Shown here one piece after another: positions 45,569 to 54,924 of a DNA stretch of 64,000 nucleotides (positions within the stretch are counted from its first letter, which is position 1; each line of letters opens with the position of its first letter). The notes beneath the pieces were generated by a model. That model was not told the origin of the DNA. It did no database searches and saw only the letters and a program-made list of their open reading frames with translations. This stretch comes from Clostridiales bacterium (lineage in GTDB: Bacteria; Bacillota; Clostridia; Lachnospirales; Lachnospiraceae). Location of the stretch: NCBI GenBank assembly GCA_012839295.1, contig DUNO01000048.1, positions 1-64,000 of the forward strand, written 5' to 3'. The position numbers were made by a program, and so were the translations under genes.

Positions 45569-47231
45569 ACTGTTCCTCCTCCCGAAAGACAGGAACCTTA
45601 ATCCAGACCTGTGTTCCTTCTCCCTCCGTGCTGTTTAACCTCAGGACATAATCCTCCCCATAAGCCAGCTTCAACCGCCGCCTGATATTCCAGATCCCGA
45701 TATGCTTTCCTGTCTTATTATGGATGATTTCCCCGTTTCTTAGCTTGTCCAGTATTTCTTCCGGCATCCCATTCCCCGTATCTACGATGGAAATGACCGC
45801 ATGGTCCTTGCCCTCCCTGCGTATTACTATGATGATCTCAATGGAGCTTCCCATCTTCAGGGCGTACTTAAAGGAATTTTCCACAAAATTCTGGATTAAA
45901 AAGGGGGGAATACGCATGTCCTGCAGCGTTTCATCAATTTCATAGACACTGGTAAAGGCTCCCGGGAACCTGACCTTCTGGATCTCCAGGTAGTTCATGA
46001 CAAAGGATATCTCGGAGGCCAGGGGCACCAGCTCCTCATTCCTCCTTAATGCATAGCGGAAGTATTCCGCCAGGCTCATGGCGTATTTCTGGATGGTCTG
46101 GAATTCCTTCAGCTTTGCCAGATTGCAGATCATATTTAAAGAATTCAGCAGCAGATGGGGGTTCACCTGAAGCCGCAGGTTATCTGTCTCTATCTTTAGC
46201 TTCTCAATCTCCGTCTCATATTTTTGAATCCGGAGATCCGATATCTGGGCTGCCATCCGGTTAAAGGTATGGTTCATATACCGGAATTCACCGGACCTGG
46301 CTTTATTTTCGTCAATGCGGTATTCCAGGTTATCCTGCTCCAGCTCCTTCATGGCGCTGTTTAAATAGCTCATGGGAAGAATGACCATCCTGCGGATCAC
46401 CAGCAGCAGAACCGGGATCGTAACCAATGCCACCAGGGGAAGGCTCTGCATCAGCCTCTCCCAGACAGGAATCGTGGAACGGATCTTCTCCTCGGGAACC
46501 AGCTTTACAATCCTGCAGCCCAGCTCATTTTCTCCAATTCCAAACTCCAGCATGCCTGCTTTGTAAGCTGATATGTCCCCTCCGGCTCCCGTGTTGGAGC
46601 CTGTAATCACTTTATCCCTCACAATATAGATACTGCTTCCTAAGGAAATGGATTCATCCAAGAGCCTCACCACCTCTGAAAGCGGGGCAAATACGCCGAA
46701 GGAATACCCATTGCAATTCACGTTCCAGATCCAATACCAGTCCCCCGACTTCGTCCTAAGGGTTACATAGTTATAGCCCTTCTGGGTCATATCGGTTTCA
46801 GAAAGGAGCTCTCCAAGCTCCTCCTTCTGCCTTAGGTTCATCAGGCTGTTATTATATGTAATGCTTACATATCCAGGCCGGTTCAGCTTTAGATAGCCCC
46901 CTTCCAGCAGGTCGTCCTTTTGCCATAGGGCGCGTAACCGATTCACAAGATTTTGTTGCTCCAGAGTTTCCCTGTCATCTACCGTGGCAATATTGGCCCA
47001 TTCGGAGGTCAGTGCATTCTTTAAATCGGCGTCAATATTTTTATAGATGTTCTCCAGCCGGACCTCCAATATCTTCATTTCGTTTTCATGGGAATCCATC
47101 AGGCGCTGCTCCACATTTCTTACGGTATTGTTTCCGATGATGATCAGGAGAAAATTGACCGGCAATACAATGAAACAGATGGCGATTACCAACTGGATCT
47201 GTAGCGATGCCCGTTTTAGTTTATTTTTCAT
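45549..47231 (-). CDS. YesM-type sensor histidine kinase (rhamnoside locus)
   Basis: A 560-aa membrane kinase. Membrane segments near residues 10-32 and 265-290 flank an extracellular sensor; then HAMP, H-box LQVNPHLLLNSLNMICNLA (note Leu instead of the common Phe after His) and an HATPase with ENSFKYAL and DTGNGMPEE. The start at 47231 has GAGGG 8 bases upstream; the frame extends to 47294 without one. It signals to the overlapping response regulator. Confidence 0.92.
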   Translation of the reverse strand: MKNKLKRASLQIQLVIAICFIVLPVNFLLIIIGNNTVRNVEQRLMDSHENEMKILEVRLENIYKNIDADLKNALTSEWANIATVDDRETLEQQNLVNRLRALWQKDDLLEGGYLKLNRPGYVSITYNNSLMNLRQKEELGELLSETDMTQKGYNYVTLRTKSGDWYWIWNVNCNGYSFGVFAPLSEVVRLLDESISLGSSIYIVRDKVITGSNTGAGGDISAYKAGMLEFGIGENELGCRIVKLVPEEKIRSTIPVWERLMQSLPLVALVTIPVLLLVIRRMVILPMSYLNSAMKELEQDNLEYRIDENKARSGEFRYMNHTFNRMAAQISDLRIQKYETEIEKLKIETDNLRLQVNPHLLLNSLNMICNLAKLKEFQTIQKYAMSLAEYFRYALRRNEELVPLASEISFVMNYLEIQKVRFPGAFTSVYEIDETLQDMRIPPFLIQNFVENSFKYALKMGSSIEIIIVIRREGKDHAVISIVDTGNGMPEEILDKLRNGEIIHNKTGKHIGIWNIRRRLKLAYGEDYVLRLNSTEGEGTQVWIKVPVFREEEQYEFIDS

Positions 47232-47520
47232 AAGCTTTACCCTCTTCACTGCCTTATTCTTACTATTTCTCAAGTACAGGCATAGCTTGCCCAATATATC
47301 ATTATTATATAGCTATTTTGAAATCAGGGGAATCAACAAAAATGACAAAAACATCATCATTTCTGATAACTGCACCCAACACAGTTGTCATTTATCCCAG
47401 AAGCTTCCATGATAATAATGATTCCGCATTTTAAAAATAGCCGACCAATTCCCACTTGTTGATTTGCAAGTAAATCATCCAGCAAGCATAATTTAACTTT
47501 TCTTTCAAGTGAGAAAGCAC

Positions 47521-47570
47521 AAAAAAAGCCTGCTAATCAAAGTGTCATTGACATTTGATTAACAGACCTT
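47521..47570 (-). terminator. Terminator after the helicase fragment
   Basis: On the minus strand CTGTTAATCAAATGTC pairs with GACACTTTGATTAGCAG and runs into seven T residues (47527-47521). It lies directly after the stop codon of the helicase fragment. The 47295-47520 stretch otherwise shows only A/T-rich promoter-like sequence for the kinase gene. Confidence 0.8.
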
Positions 47571-47576
47571 TTCTTC

Positions 47577-48040
47577 CTAACAGAAGGGCGTACGTTCAAA
47601 CCCGACCAACGGGAACACAATCGGTACCTCTTCTTTATCCTCTTCTTTCCAATAAAGAATATAATCCACTCTGGCACCAACCGGATGATATCCCTTCTCT
47701 TCAAATTGCTGCAGCTCCTTCTTGAATCTCTCCGAAAAATACAAAACACGGTTTCCTGCCAAATCCAAACAGCCGGCCTCATCCATCTTCAGTTCATCTC
47801 CGCTCTTTAGATTTTCCACCGCCTTCTGCACTTTATAAAAATAGGACAGAAAAATATCCCGGTGACGGAGCTGCTTTATAATATAGTTGGAACTCTCCTG
47901 CACTGAATTGTCATAAGTATATGTAAGCTCATCCACCACTGCATACCGGTAATTCTTTTGCCCTGAAAAATAGTTGCCATTATCATTATAATGTATGGCC
48001 AGACTTTTCTTCGCTCTGGTAATCCCCACATAAAGCTGTC
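47577..48040 (-). pseudogene. UvrD/Rep-type helicase C-terminal fragment
   Basis: The minus strand reads QLYVGITRAKKSLAIHYN, the motif VI end of a superfamily 1 helicase, then about 140 residues of C-terminal tail ending VPLVGFERTPFC. A TGA codon lies immediately before the Gln, so the upstream helicase body is gone and the break is near 48040. A GTG within motif VI could start a 150-aa product without ATPase function. The original terminator is preserved. Confidence 0.75.
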
Positions 48041-48084
48041 ATGATAGACTACTGACATTCATTTATCTGATGTGTCAGTAACGC

Positions 48085-48120
48085 AAAAAACCTTCCCTGT
48101 ACTTGGCCGTCAGGAAGGTT
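48085..48120 (-). terminator. Terminator downstream of the DUF1266 gene
   Basis: AACCTTCC (48089-48096) and GGAAGGTT (48113-48120) are perfect arms; on the minus strand six T residues follow. It lies 200 bases after the DUF1266 gene. Between them (48241-48320) the minus strand carries an open C-terminal-like stretch, NITKEQLLALNAQLNLIKKE, then a stop: probably the tail of a lost gene. Confidence 0.75.
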
Positions 48121-48327
48121 CTTACAATCTACTATGGGTCAACCACTCTGTGGCGATTGCCTTTTCTAATTATATTATAGCAGGTTATCAATATATCGCA
48201 AGTATGAAATTTTAATAGTTTTATCGGCATCCAAAATTTCCTATGCCTGCTCCTTTTTAATCAGATTTAGCTGGGCATTCAATGCCAGCAGCTGTTCCTT
48301 TGTAATATTTGCTCGCCTTCTCCTGTG

Positions 48328-49665
48328 TCAAGCAATCTGTATGATTCTGCATTGGCGGCAAAGGGGATAGTCTTCAGTGAAGCTGTTTATCCTGTCTTTC
48401 ATTTTATCGAAGCTCTCTCCGTAGAAATAAAGTGCGGTTTCCGTATTCCCTTCAAAATAGCTGAATAATTGCCCGCAGCATTCCAATAATTTGTCCAATT
48501 CTTCAACCAGGTAGTTTATATCACAAGATTTATACACCTCTTCCGGCAAGTCAACTCCGTTCAGGTAAAGTGCCAGGCCTTCCAATTGACCCACATCTAT
48601 TTTATCCCGTTGCAAGCAACTCTTTTCCGAAATGGTAGCTTCATCAATTTTAAAATAACTTCCCTTGGGTATAGGGACGGAATTAATAAAGCCAATGAAA
48701 GCTTCTATTGCATCTTCCTTTAGGCTGATTTCAATATCGCAATATTCTACTTCTCCGTTTTTGCCCTGCGCCGTGCCTCCGCCAACAATTTCACCCATCC
48801 GATATTTCTTTAACGTTTCATCCACGCCATCTTCGTATAACTCTCTTCTGTCTATAGGGCGAAGTCTTGCATTTAAATGCAACGTGATATGTACCATGCT
48901 TTTTGCCTCCTTTTGGGCTGTCGTGTTGTCGGAAAACAAACCATAATCAATAGGAATAATTCCCGGGTGGCATAGCTCCATATCCCACGGAAGGCTAAAC
49001 GGACTATTCTCCATATCCCGAACCTCATCTAACGCTTTGATCCTATCCTCTAAGCTTTGATCGGCATCCTCATTTTGTCGGAGCCAATATTCGTAGCCGG
49101 TCAAATAGCTTTCGTTCATTTCATCCCATGAACGAAAGTGCTCCTGAAGCCTTTTAGCAATCACAATGGCCATTCCAATCGAACGCTCAAAAGGTATATA
49201 CCCACAGGCATAACCTCGTATGCAAAGCATGATTGCAAGGCAATAATCATATGCGATGATAGTGCCCAGTGCTTTTTCCTGCGCCATCTCCCGGATAATC
49301 TGCACGTCCCGGATTACCTGCCCGCGAAGCCCACTGTCATCCTCCTCATTAAATTCCTTTTGAATCTCTTCATGAAATTGCTCTTCCGGCAGCTCCATAA
49401 GCTCCTTGCGCAACAGGACTTCATCAAAGAAGTGATGCAGTCCGCCTTCACCACATTTTGCTTGAAGCTGTGCAAAAAGCTCTGCTGTATTTGTTATGCC
49501 CCACCATGCTTTTAATGAAGTTCGCTCGGATCTCCTGCCAAATAGCTGAAAGGGCTTCTTGCGTGTGCCATAACTGAAAATATCCCCGCCGTTTTCAACG
49601 ATAATTCCGGCATATGTACCATTTAACCATAGCATTGTGTCCGTCATTTTAATTTTCTTACACAT
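48328..49665 (-). CDS. DUF1266-domain protein
   Basis: A 445-aa soluble protein. Residues about 45-200 fit the DUF1266 pattern: KAWWGITNTAELFAQL, then a middle with DYCLAIMLCIRGYACGYIPF, then FRSWDEMNESYLTGYEYW. The second half (about 230-445) is not recognised. The ATG at 49665 follows AGGAG at a usable distance; a longer frame to 49707 has none. Function is unknown; DUF1266 proteins are often found in toxin-immunity-like or regulatory islands. It follows a YtrA-type GntR gene and may be its target. Confidence 0.75.
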   Translation of the reverse strand: MCKKIKMTDTMLWLNGTYAGIIVENGGDIFSYGTRKKPFQLFGRRSERTSLKAWWGITNTAELFAQLQAKCGEGGLHHFFDEVLLRKELMELPEEQFHEEIQKEFNEEDDSGLRGQVIRDVQIIREMAQEKALGTIIAYDYCLAIMLCIRGYACGYIPFERSIGMAIVIAKRLQEHFRSWDEMNESYLTGYEYWLRQNEDADQSLEDRIKALDEVRDMENSPFSLPWDMELCHPGIIPIDYGLFSDNTTAQKEAKSMVHITLHLNARLRPIDRRELYEDGVDETLKKYRMGEIVGGGTAQGKNGEVEYCDIEISLKEDAIEAFIGFINSVPIPKGSYFKIDEATISEKSCLQRDKIDVGQLEGLALYLNGVDLPEEVYKSCDINYLVEELDKLLECCGQLFSYFEGNTETALYFYGESFDKMKDRINSFTEDYPLCRQCRIIQIA

Positions 49666-49730
49666 TCTAATCTTTCTCCTTTGTATGTTGTATGTTTGCT
49701 GGTTCACCCAATATTTATTCCAAATAATTT

Positions 49731-50114
49731 TCAGCCATCATTTTTTACCTCCAATAAAAACCTTAAAAGGTTAATAATTTCCTCATTCGTCATAGAAGCT
49801 CTTTGTGCAGCTTGTATTGCATTGATAAGATTGCTTTCTACTCCTTTGACAAGCTGCTCGCGAATAAGACTAGAACTGCTTGACATAACAAAGAATCCTT
49901 TACCTTGCCGGCTTGTTATAAACCCCTCTTGCTCCAATTCCTTATATGCTCTTGTGGTAGTCAGAACACTAATTTTCAAAGCTTTTGCTAACTGCCGAAG
50001 CGAGGGAAGTATTTCATCTTCTTGTAATTTACCAGATAATATTTCTGCCTTTATCTGCTCCTTGATTTGTTTATATATAGGTGAATCAGAACTATTTAAG
50101 AGTATAATATGCAA
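49731..50114 (-). CDS. GntR-family regulator, YtrA type
   Basis: A 127-aa repressor: winged helix-turn-helix (SPIYKQIKEQIKAEILSGKL and LPSLRQLAKALKISVLTTTR) with the short helical C-terminal dimer domain of the YtrA subfamily. These usually control an ABC exporter encoded next to them; here none is present, only the DUF1266 gene. A perfect dyad at 50132-50161, 18 bases before its start, should be its operator. Confidence 0.9.
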   Translation of the reverse strand: MHIILLNSSDSPIYKQIKEQIKAEILSGKLQEDEILPSLRQLAKALKISVLTTTRAYKELEQEGFITSRQGKGFFVMSSSSSLIREQLVKGVESNLINAIQAAQRASMTNEEIINLLRFLLEVKNDG

Positions 50115-50131
50115 TTTCAGGCCACTTCCTC

Positions 50132-50161
50132 ATACTGTACTTGCGTTTAAAAGTACAGTAT
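50132..50161 (-). promoter_or_regulatory. Operator of the YtrA-type regulator
   Basis: ATACTGTAC (50132-50140) and GTACAGTAT (50153-50161) are perfect 9-bp arms with a 12-base spacer, directly before the gntR start. Spacing and GTAC arms fit YtrA-type sites. The 50162-50328 stretch beyond it shows no convincing gene. Confidence 0.65.
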
Positions 50162-50328
50162 ATACAGAAGTAATAGAAAAATCAATGCACCTTCAAGAAA
50201 AGTTACAAATCCTTCACAATTACTGTGCCAACCATGGGATTCAGGTTTACCCACCCGCAGCCCTATCTTGCAAGCTGAACGGCAAGACTCATATATGCTA
50301 TTTCCTCCATATAGCACCCTAGCATAAA

Positions 50329-50362
50329 AAAATGCCCTGAACATACACTTGTTCAAGGCATT
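50329..50362 (-). terminator. Terminator of the DUF368 gene
   Basis: On the minus strand ATGCCTTGAAC pairs with GTTCAGGGCAT, followed by seven T residues (about 50334-50328). It lies 55 bases after the DUF368 stop codon. Confidence 0.85.
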
Positions 50363-50416
50363 AGGCTAACTTTATATAAATTTAGTTTTCTAATAAATAA
50401 TCAGGCAACTTTACTA

Positions 50417-51280
50417 TTAGTCATTAGAGAATCTGGATAAAGAAATAATTCCGAGATACCCAAGAATAAAAGTAATTGCTGAGACAATAACGGACGGAAT
50501 CCACCAGGACATCTCTGCATTGCTTGGAATTGCGGGTAATATCTTATCACGGAAGATCTCGGAGGTAGAACCAAGTACAAAGCCGATGATCATGCTATAG
50601 GTCTGATAGGTATACTTATTCATAAGCCATTCCAGGGGCTTTGTGATCAGGAAAATACCGATCAGCGTTGAAATTCCCAGGATTCCGATATATACCACAT
50701 CAAATTTCGTGATCGCCAGCAGCATGGAATCATAGAGGCCTAGGATCAAAAGCATATGGGAGGTACTGATTCCCGGCAGCACCAGAGCCAGGGCAATGAT
50801 GATTCCGGTGACCAGCAGCATCAGGTAATGGGCAAAGCCGGTACCGCCGCTTATCTCAATATTTCCGGTGGGAATAAAGCCGATGGAAATAACGATTGCC
50901 AGTCCGAGCAGGAAATAGATCCCGGCTGAAATCCTGATTCCGCCCCCTTCCTTCTTGATCCTTTTATAGAGAGCCGGAATACCGCCAATGACCGCTCCCA
51001 GGAAGAAGAAGGACACAGGGAAAGGGAATTTCTCCAGCAACCATTTAATCGCGAAAGCCAGGGAGCCGATTCCAACCCCTGCACCGATTACAACCTTCAT
51101 CAGGAAAATGGTATTCCCCTTGATATCCTTTAAAAAATTACTAATGGAACCGATCAGCTTATCATATATTCCCAACAGGATCGCCATGGTTCCGCCGCTA
51201 ACCCCCGGAACACTCATGGATGACCCTATTATAAAACCCTTTAACATCAATATCAGACTACCTTTTAAACTATTCTTCAT
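50417..51280 (-). CDS. DUF368-family membrane protein
   Basis: A 287-aa polytopic protein with eight or nine membrane segments. The family signature SSMSVPGVSGGTMAILLGIYDKL near residue 18 and its repeat ALVLPGISTSHMLLILGLYD near residue 165 are clear. DUF368 proteins have been linked to undecaprenyl-phosphate translocation in some bacteria and to polyprenyl or glycan processes; for this protein that role is only a family inference. It is a single-gene unit with its own terminator. Confidence 0.88.
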   Translation of the reverse strand: MKNSLKGSLILMLKGFIIGSSMSVPGVSGGTMAILLGIYDKLIGSISNFLKDIKGNTIFLMKVVIGAGVGIGSLAFAIKWLLEKFPFPVSFFFLGAVIGGIPALYKRIKKEGGGIRISAGIYFLLGLAIVISIGFIPTGNIEISGGTGFAHYLMLLVTGIIIALALVLPGISTSHMLLILGLYDSMLLAITKFDVVYIGILGISTLIGIFLITKPLEWLMNKYTYQTYSMIIGFVLGSTSEIFRDKILPAIPSNAEMSWWIPSVIVSAITFILGYLGIISLSRFSND

Positions 51281-51367
51281 AATTGTTATTTACACCTGCT
51301 GTAGATGCTTTTGCTCCTTTCAGATATTATGCTGGAACCCAGTATATCATGTATAAACCACATGATA

Positions 51368-51443
51368 TGGCACTTCGTGCCAGGGATGCGCACTCCGCTC
51401 TGCTCCGGCGCTATGATATAATATCTGGCGATATTATATCATA
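51368..51443. repeat. Two hairpins between DUF368 and MATE genes
   Basis: TGGCACTTCGTGCCA (51368-51382) is a tight hairpin with a TTCG loop. TATGATATAATATC (51412-51425) and GATATTATATCATA (51430-51443) are perfect 14-bp arms with a TGGC loop. No T-runs follow, so they look like REP-type or processing stems at the end of the MATE transcript rather than a standard terminator. Confidence 0.55.
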
Positions 51444-51507
51444 AAGCAACCTCCATTACAATCGGTGTTCGCAAAATATTCACCATAAATTGGTATTTAT
51501 ATACCCA

Positions 51508-52851
51508 TTATTTCCGGGGTCTCTTGCCCTCCAGCTTTCCCATCCTGGAATAGTAAACCAGCACCAACGGGGTCAGTGCCAGCAGCCATGCCACCGGATT
51601 GGTCCAGCAGATTCCAAAATAACCAAAGGGCTTTAGGAGCACTACTGTCACCGTGACCCTTGCGACCAGCTCACACACTCCGCCCAGCATAGGTATAAGC
51701 CCGTCCCCTAAGCCCTGCAATGCATTCCGGTAAATATAGAGCAGCCCCAGGACCGGATAGAATGCCGCCACCACATAGAAGAACAGCCTCGCATTTTTAA
51801 ATACCATCCCACTGCTATCATCTACAAACAGGTCTGCGAACCCCGCCCCGAATATCAGGACAAAAGCCGAGGCACAGACACCCCAAACAAGGGTGGTAAG
51901 CACTGCCACCCTTACTCCTGCACGCACCCTGTCATTCCTGCCGGCTCCCGTATTCTGGCCTACATAGGCCGCAAGGCTTACTCCAAGGGAGGGAAATGCC
52001 TGTACAATAATATTCTGGATCTTTCCACTGGCGGAAAAAGCGGCTATGTAAATCGGCCCCAACCCATTTAACGCCATCTGGACTACCATACCACCGATGG
52101 CCGTAATGGAGAATTGCAGCCCCATGGGCCCACCGATTTTAATTAATTGCTTCACTGTTGCCTTTGAAAAACTGATATCCTCTTTTCCCAGCCTCAGCAT
52201 AGGATATTTCCTTAGCATACGGGTCAGGCATAAAATAGAAGCGGTGGCCTGTGAGATGACTGTTGCAAACCCGGCACCCTCCACTCCCAGGGAAAGCACC
52301 GCAACGAATAATAAATCCAGCAGGATATTAAGGACTGAGGAAAGCAAAAGGAAATAAAGGGGTGTTTTACTGTCACCCAATGCCCATAGGACGGAATTAA
52401 ACATATTATAAGCGATGGTTGCCGTAATCCCAATATAAACGACCCTCATAAACCGGTAGGTGTCATGGAATATTTCCGCCGGCGTATGCATCGCCGTAAG
52501 GATCCACCCATTTGCCAGCAGCAATACCGCTGTTAAAAGTACAGCCATAAGGAGGCACAGATAATAGGACATGGCAACAAAATGCTTCAGGCCCTTTTCA
52601 TCATTTGCTCCAAAGCGCTGCGCGATCAGGATGGAGAAGCCTCCGGTCATCCCCATAATCCATCCGGTAAACAAAAAGGTGACGGAACCGGTTGAGCCAA
52701 TGGCAGCCAGGGCATCAACCCCTAAAAACCGGCCCACTATTATGGAATCCATCAGATAATAAAATTGTTGAACCACATTGCCAAGTAATATTGGAAATGC
52801 AAATCGGAGGATTACCCTCATCGGCTTTCCCGTTGTCAATTCATTTGACAT
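51508..52851 (-). CDS. MATE-family multidrug exporter (second)
   Basis: A 447-aa twelve-helix exporter of the MATE family. The opening LRFAFPILLGNVVQQFYYLMDSIIVGRFLG motif and second-half KIGGPMGLQFSITAIGGMVVQ match the class. It is related to, but clearly different from, the MATE protein at 36558, so this is not a recent duplication. It is a lone gene on the minus strand. The 52852-53039 gap upstream has only promoter-like A/T-rich DNA. Confidence 0.92.
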   Translation of the reverse strand: MSNELTTGKPMRVILRFAFPILLGNVVQQFYYLMDSIIVGRFLGVDALAAIGSTGSVTFLFTGWIMGMTGGFSILIAQRFGANDEKGLKHFVAMSYYLCLLMAVLLTAVLLLANGWILTAMHTPAEIFHDTYRFMRVVYIGITATIAYNMFNSVLWALGDSKTPLYFLLLSSVLNILLDLLFVAVLSLGVEGAGFATVISQATASILCLTRMLRKYPMLRLGKEDISFSKATVKQLIKIGGPMGLQFSITAIGGMVVQMALNGLGPIYIAAFSASGKIQNIIVQAFPSLGVSLAAYVGQNTGAGRNDRVRAGVRVAVLTTLVWGVCASAFVLIFGAGFADLFVDDSSGMVFKNARLFFYVVAAFYPVLGLLYIYRNALQGLGDGLIPMLGGVCELVARVTVTVVLLKPFGYFGICWTNPVAWLLALTPLVLVYYSRMGKLEGKRPRK

Positions 52852-53039
52852 GTATTTTCGTTCCCTTCTGATCCACTCCTGGGATATTTTTATCCACTTG
52901 CTCCAGTTACCGGCTACCGCTATTTTATATGCCTGACGCCCTCTTTATACCGGATCAAAGCTTAATGCATATAGACAGAATTCATTATAGCAAATGGTAA
53001 AAATGAATACAACACAAATGAACGCAAATGAAAAGAATT

Positions 53040-53900
53040 TCACCCCTTTACACTTCCGGCAGTAACACCGCGGATAATGAATTTAGACAGGCAGATATAG
53101 ACAAGTACGACCGGGAAGATGGCGATTGCCACCAGCATATACACCTGCCCCATATCAAACTTTAGAAAATCCGCGCTGCGGAGCTGGGCGATCAGGATCG
53201 GAAGGGTTTTCTTGCTGTTTGATTTGATGATTAAGGAGGGTACAAAGTAATTATTCCAGGAGCCGACAAAGGTGAATATGGCCTGCACCGCAATTGCCGG
53301 CTTCATGATAGGGACCACGATCTTATTAAAGGTACTGAATTCACCGGAGCCATCGATACGGGCAGCCTCTACAATATCCAAGGGCAGCGTGCTGTCCAGG
53401 TATTGCTTCATAAAGAAGAATACCACCGGGGAGGCGATGGAGGGTATAATCAGCGGAATAAAATTATCCATAAGCTTCATTTTCCCCATCAGATCCACAA
53501 AGCCCAAAGTAGAAACCTGGACGGGCACCATCATAATGAGCATGATGAATAGATAGACCGCCCTTTTTAGCCGGAACTCATAAGCATGGATTGCATAGGC
53601 TGTCAGGCCGGAGAAATAAGTCGCCAGGATCCCGCTCATGCCTGCTATGAACAAGCTGTTGACAATACCGCTTAGCACCGGAAGATTTTCGTTATTGAGT
53701 ACATGAACCATATTTGTAAGGAAGGAACCGCCGGGGATAAAGGAAAAGCCCTTTTGGATATCCGGGTGGGAGCGGGTCGCATTTACCAGTAATACAAAAA
53801 ACGGAAACAGACATAAAAATACGAGGAAAACCAATACGATATAGCTGATGGAGCGTCTCATATTTAAAAGAAGCCTTGAGGAATCCCTTTTTTCCTTCAT
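53040..53900 (-). CDS. Cellobiose/oligosaccharide ABC permease, MalG type
   Basis: A 286-aa permease with six membrane segments and coupling motif EAARIDGSGEFSTFNKIVVP. Its C-terminus FIIRGVTAGSVKG is typical of CUT1 sugar systems. The gap to its partner is two bases, so translation is coupled. Substrate is inferred as cellobiose or short cellodextrins from the divergent cellobiose phosphorylase. No ATPase gene is present; a shared MsmK-type ATPase is expected elsewhere. Confidence 0.92.
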   Translation of the reverse strand: MKEKRDSSRLLLNMRRSISYIVLVFLVFLCLFPFFVLLVNATRSHPDIQKGFSFIPGGSFLTNMVHVLNNENLPVLSGIVNSLFIAGMSGILATYFSGLTAYAIHAYEFRLKRAVYLFIMLIMMVPVQVSTLGFVDLMGKMKLMDNFIPLIIPSIASPVVFFFMKQYLDSTLPLDIVEAARIDGSGEFSTFNKIVVPIMKPAIAVQAIFTFVGSWNNYFVPSLIIKSNSKKTLPILIAQLRSADFLKFDMGQVYMLVAIAIFPVVLVYICLSKFIIRGVTAGSVKG

Positions 53901-53902
53901 GA

Positions 53903-54841
53903 TTATTTCCCCCCTTTCCTTTTCACCATATCCTTATTCATGGACGCAAATACCAATACGCTTAATATGGCGGATATAATAAACAGGATAACGGATAACG
54001 CACCGCCCATACCATAGTTCTTGCTAAAGAGATGGTTGTTCAAATACATAATTAACGTCATGCTCTGCCGGTCCGGCGAACCCGCTCCCTTGGTAAATAT
54101 CTGGGGGATATCAAACATCTGGATGCCGCCAATCATGGAGGTGATGATGACATAGATTAAGATCGGGCGGATTGACGGTATGATAACCTTAGAAAATACC
54201 TTCCAGGGAGACGCCCCATCGATGGCTGCCGCTTCCAATAAGGCTCCGTCAATTCCCATAATTGCCGCCATAAGGACGATGGTCGTATTGCCAAACCACA
54301 TCAGGAAGTTCATGCCTGCAATCAGCCCCCTGGTTGCCCACACGGATGACAGGAAGCGGAAGGGTTCCCCCAGCGCCCCCATGCCCATTAAAATATTGTT
54401 CACGGGCCCGCTGTCAGAAAATAAGGTAAAGAACAGCATGGAAAAAGCGGCCGCCATAATCAGGTTCGGCATATAGATAATCGTTTTAAAAACCCCGGTC
54501 GCCCTAAGCCTTAGCCTCAAATCAGAAAACCAGACCGCCAGCAGCAGCGCAACCCCAATCTGGGGGATAAAGCCCATCAGCCACATAATTAAGGTATTGT
54601 TCATATATTGTAACAAATCTGCATTGAGTATTGATTTGTAATTTTCAAAGCCAATAAAGTTAGGTCCAATTCTCTTTAGACCCGACATGTAGTTCTCAAA
54701 AAAGCTATTATAAAAGGTTGATATCAAAGGAATCAGTGAAAATATTATGTATACCGTAAAAAAGGGAATCAGAAACAGATAGCCCCATTTTGCATAGCTG
54801 ACTCCTTTTTGTTTTACTATCTTCTGCCTTTCTTTTTTCAT
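53903..54841 (-). CDS. Cellobiose/oligosaccharide ABC permease, MalF type
   Basis: A 312-aa permease with six membrane segments and coupling motif EAAAIDGASPWKVFSKVIIP. The Lys-rich N-terminus (MKKERQKIVKQKG) is cytoplasmic. It forms the import pore with the MalG-type partner and follows the binding-protein gene in the same operon. Confidence 0.92.
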   Translation of the reverse strand: MKKERQKIVKQKGVSYAKWGYLFLIPFFTVYIIFSLIPLISTFYNSFFENYMSGLKRIGPNFIGFENYKSILNADLLQYMNNTLIMWLMGFIPQIGVALLLAVWFSDLRLRLRATGVFKTIIYMPNLIMAAAFSMLFFTLFSDSGPVNNILMGMGALGEPFRFLSSVWATRGLIAGMNFLMWFGNTTIVLMAAIMGIDGALLEAAAIDGASPWKVFSKVIIPSIRPILIYVIITSMIGGIQMFDIPQIFTKGAGSPDRQSMTLIMYLNNHLFSKNYGMGGALSVILFIISAILSVLVFASMNKDMVKRKGGK

Positions 54842-54924
54842 GCAAACCCTCCATTCTGCTATCCAATCCCCATAAAGGGCAGGATGGGACTTCTCCCACC
54901 CTGCTGCTCCATGTTAAGCCAGGC

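Noticed and set aside
49681-50322. 213-codon plus-strand frame opposite the GntR gene
   Set aside because: No ribosome site, no domain pattern, and it runs through the clear GntR gene and its operator.
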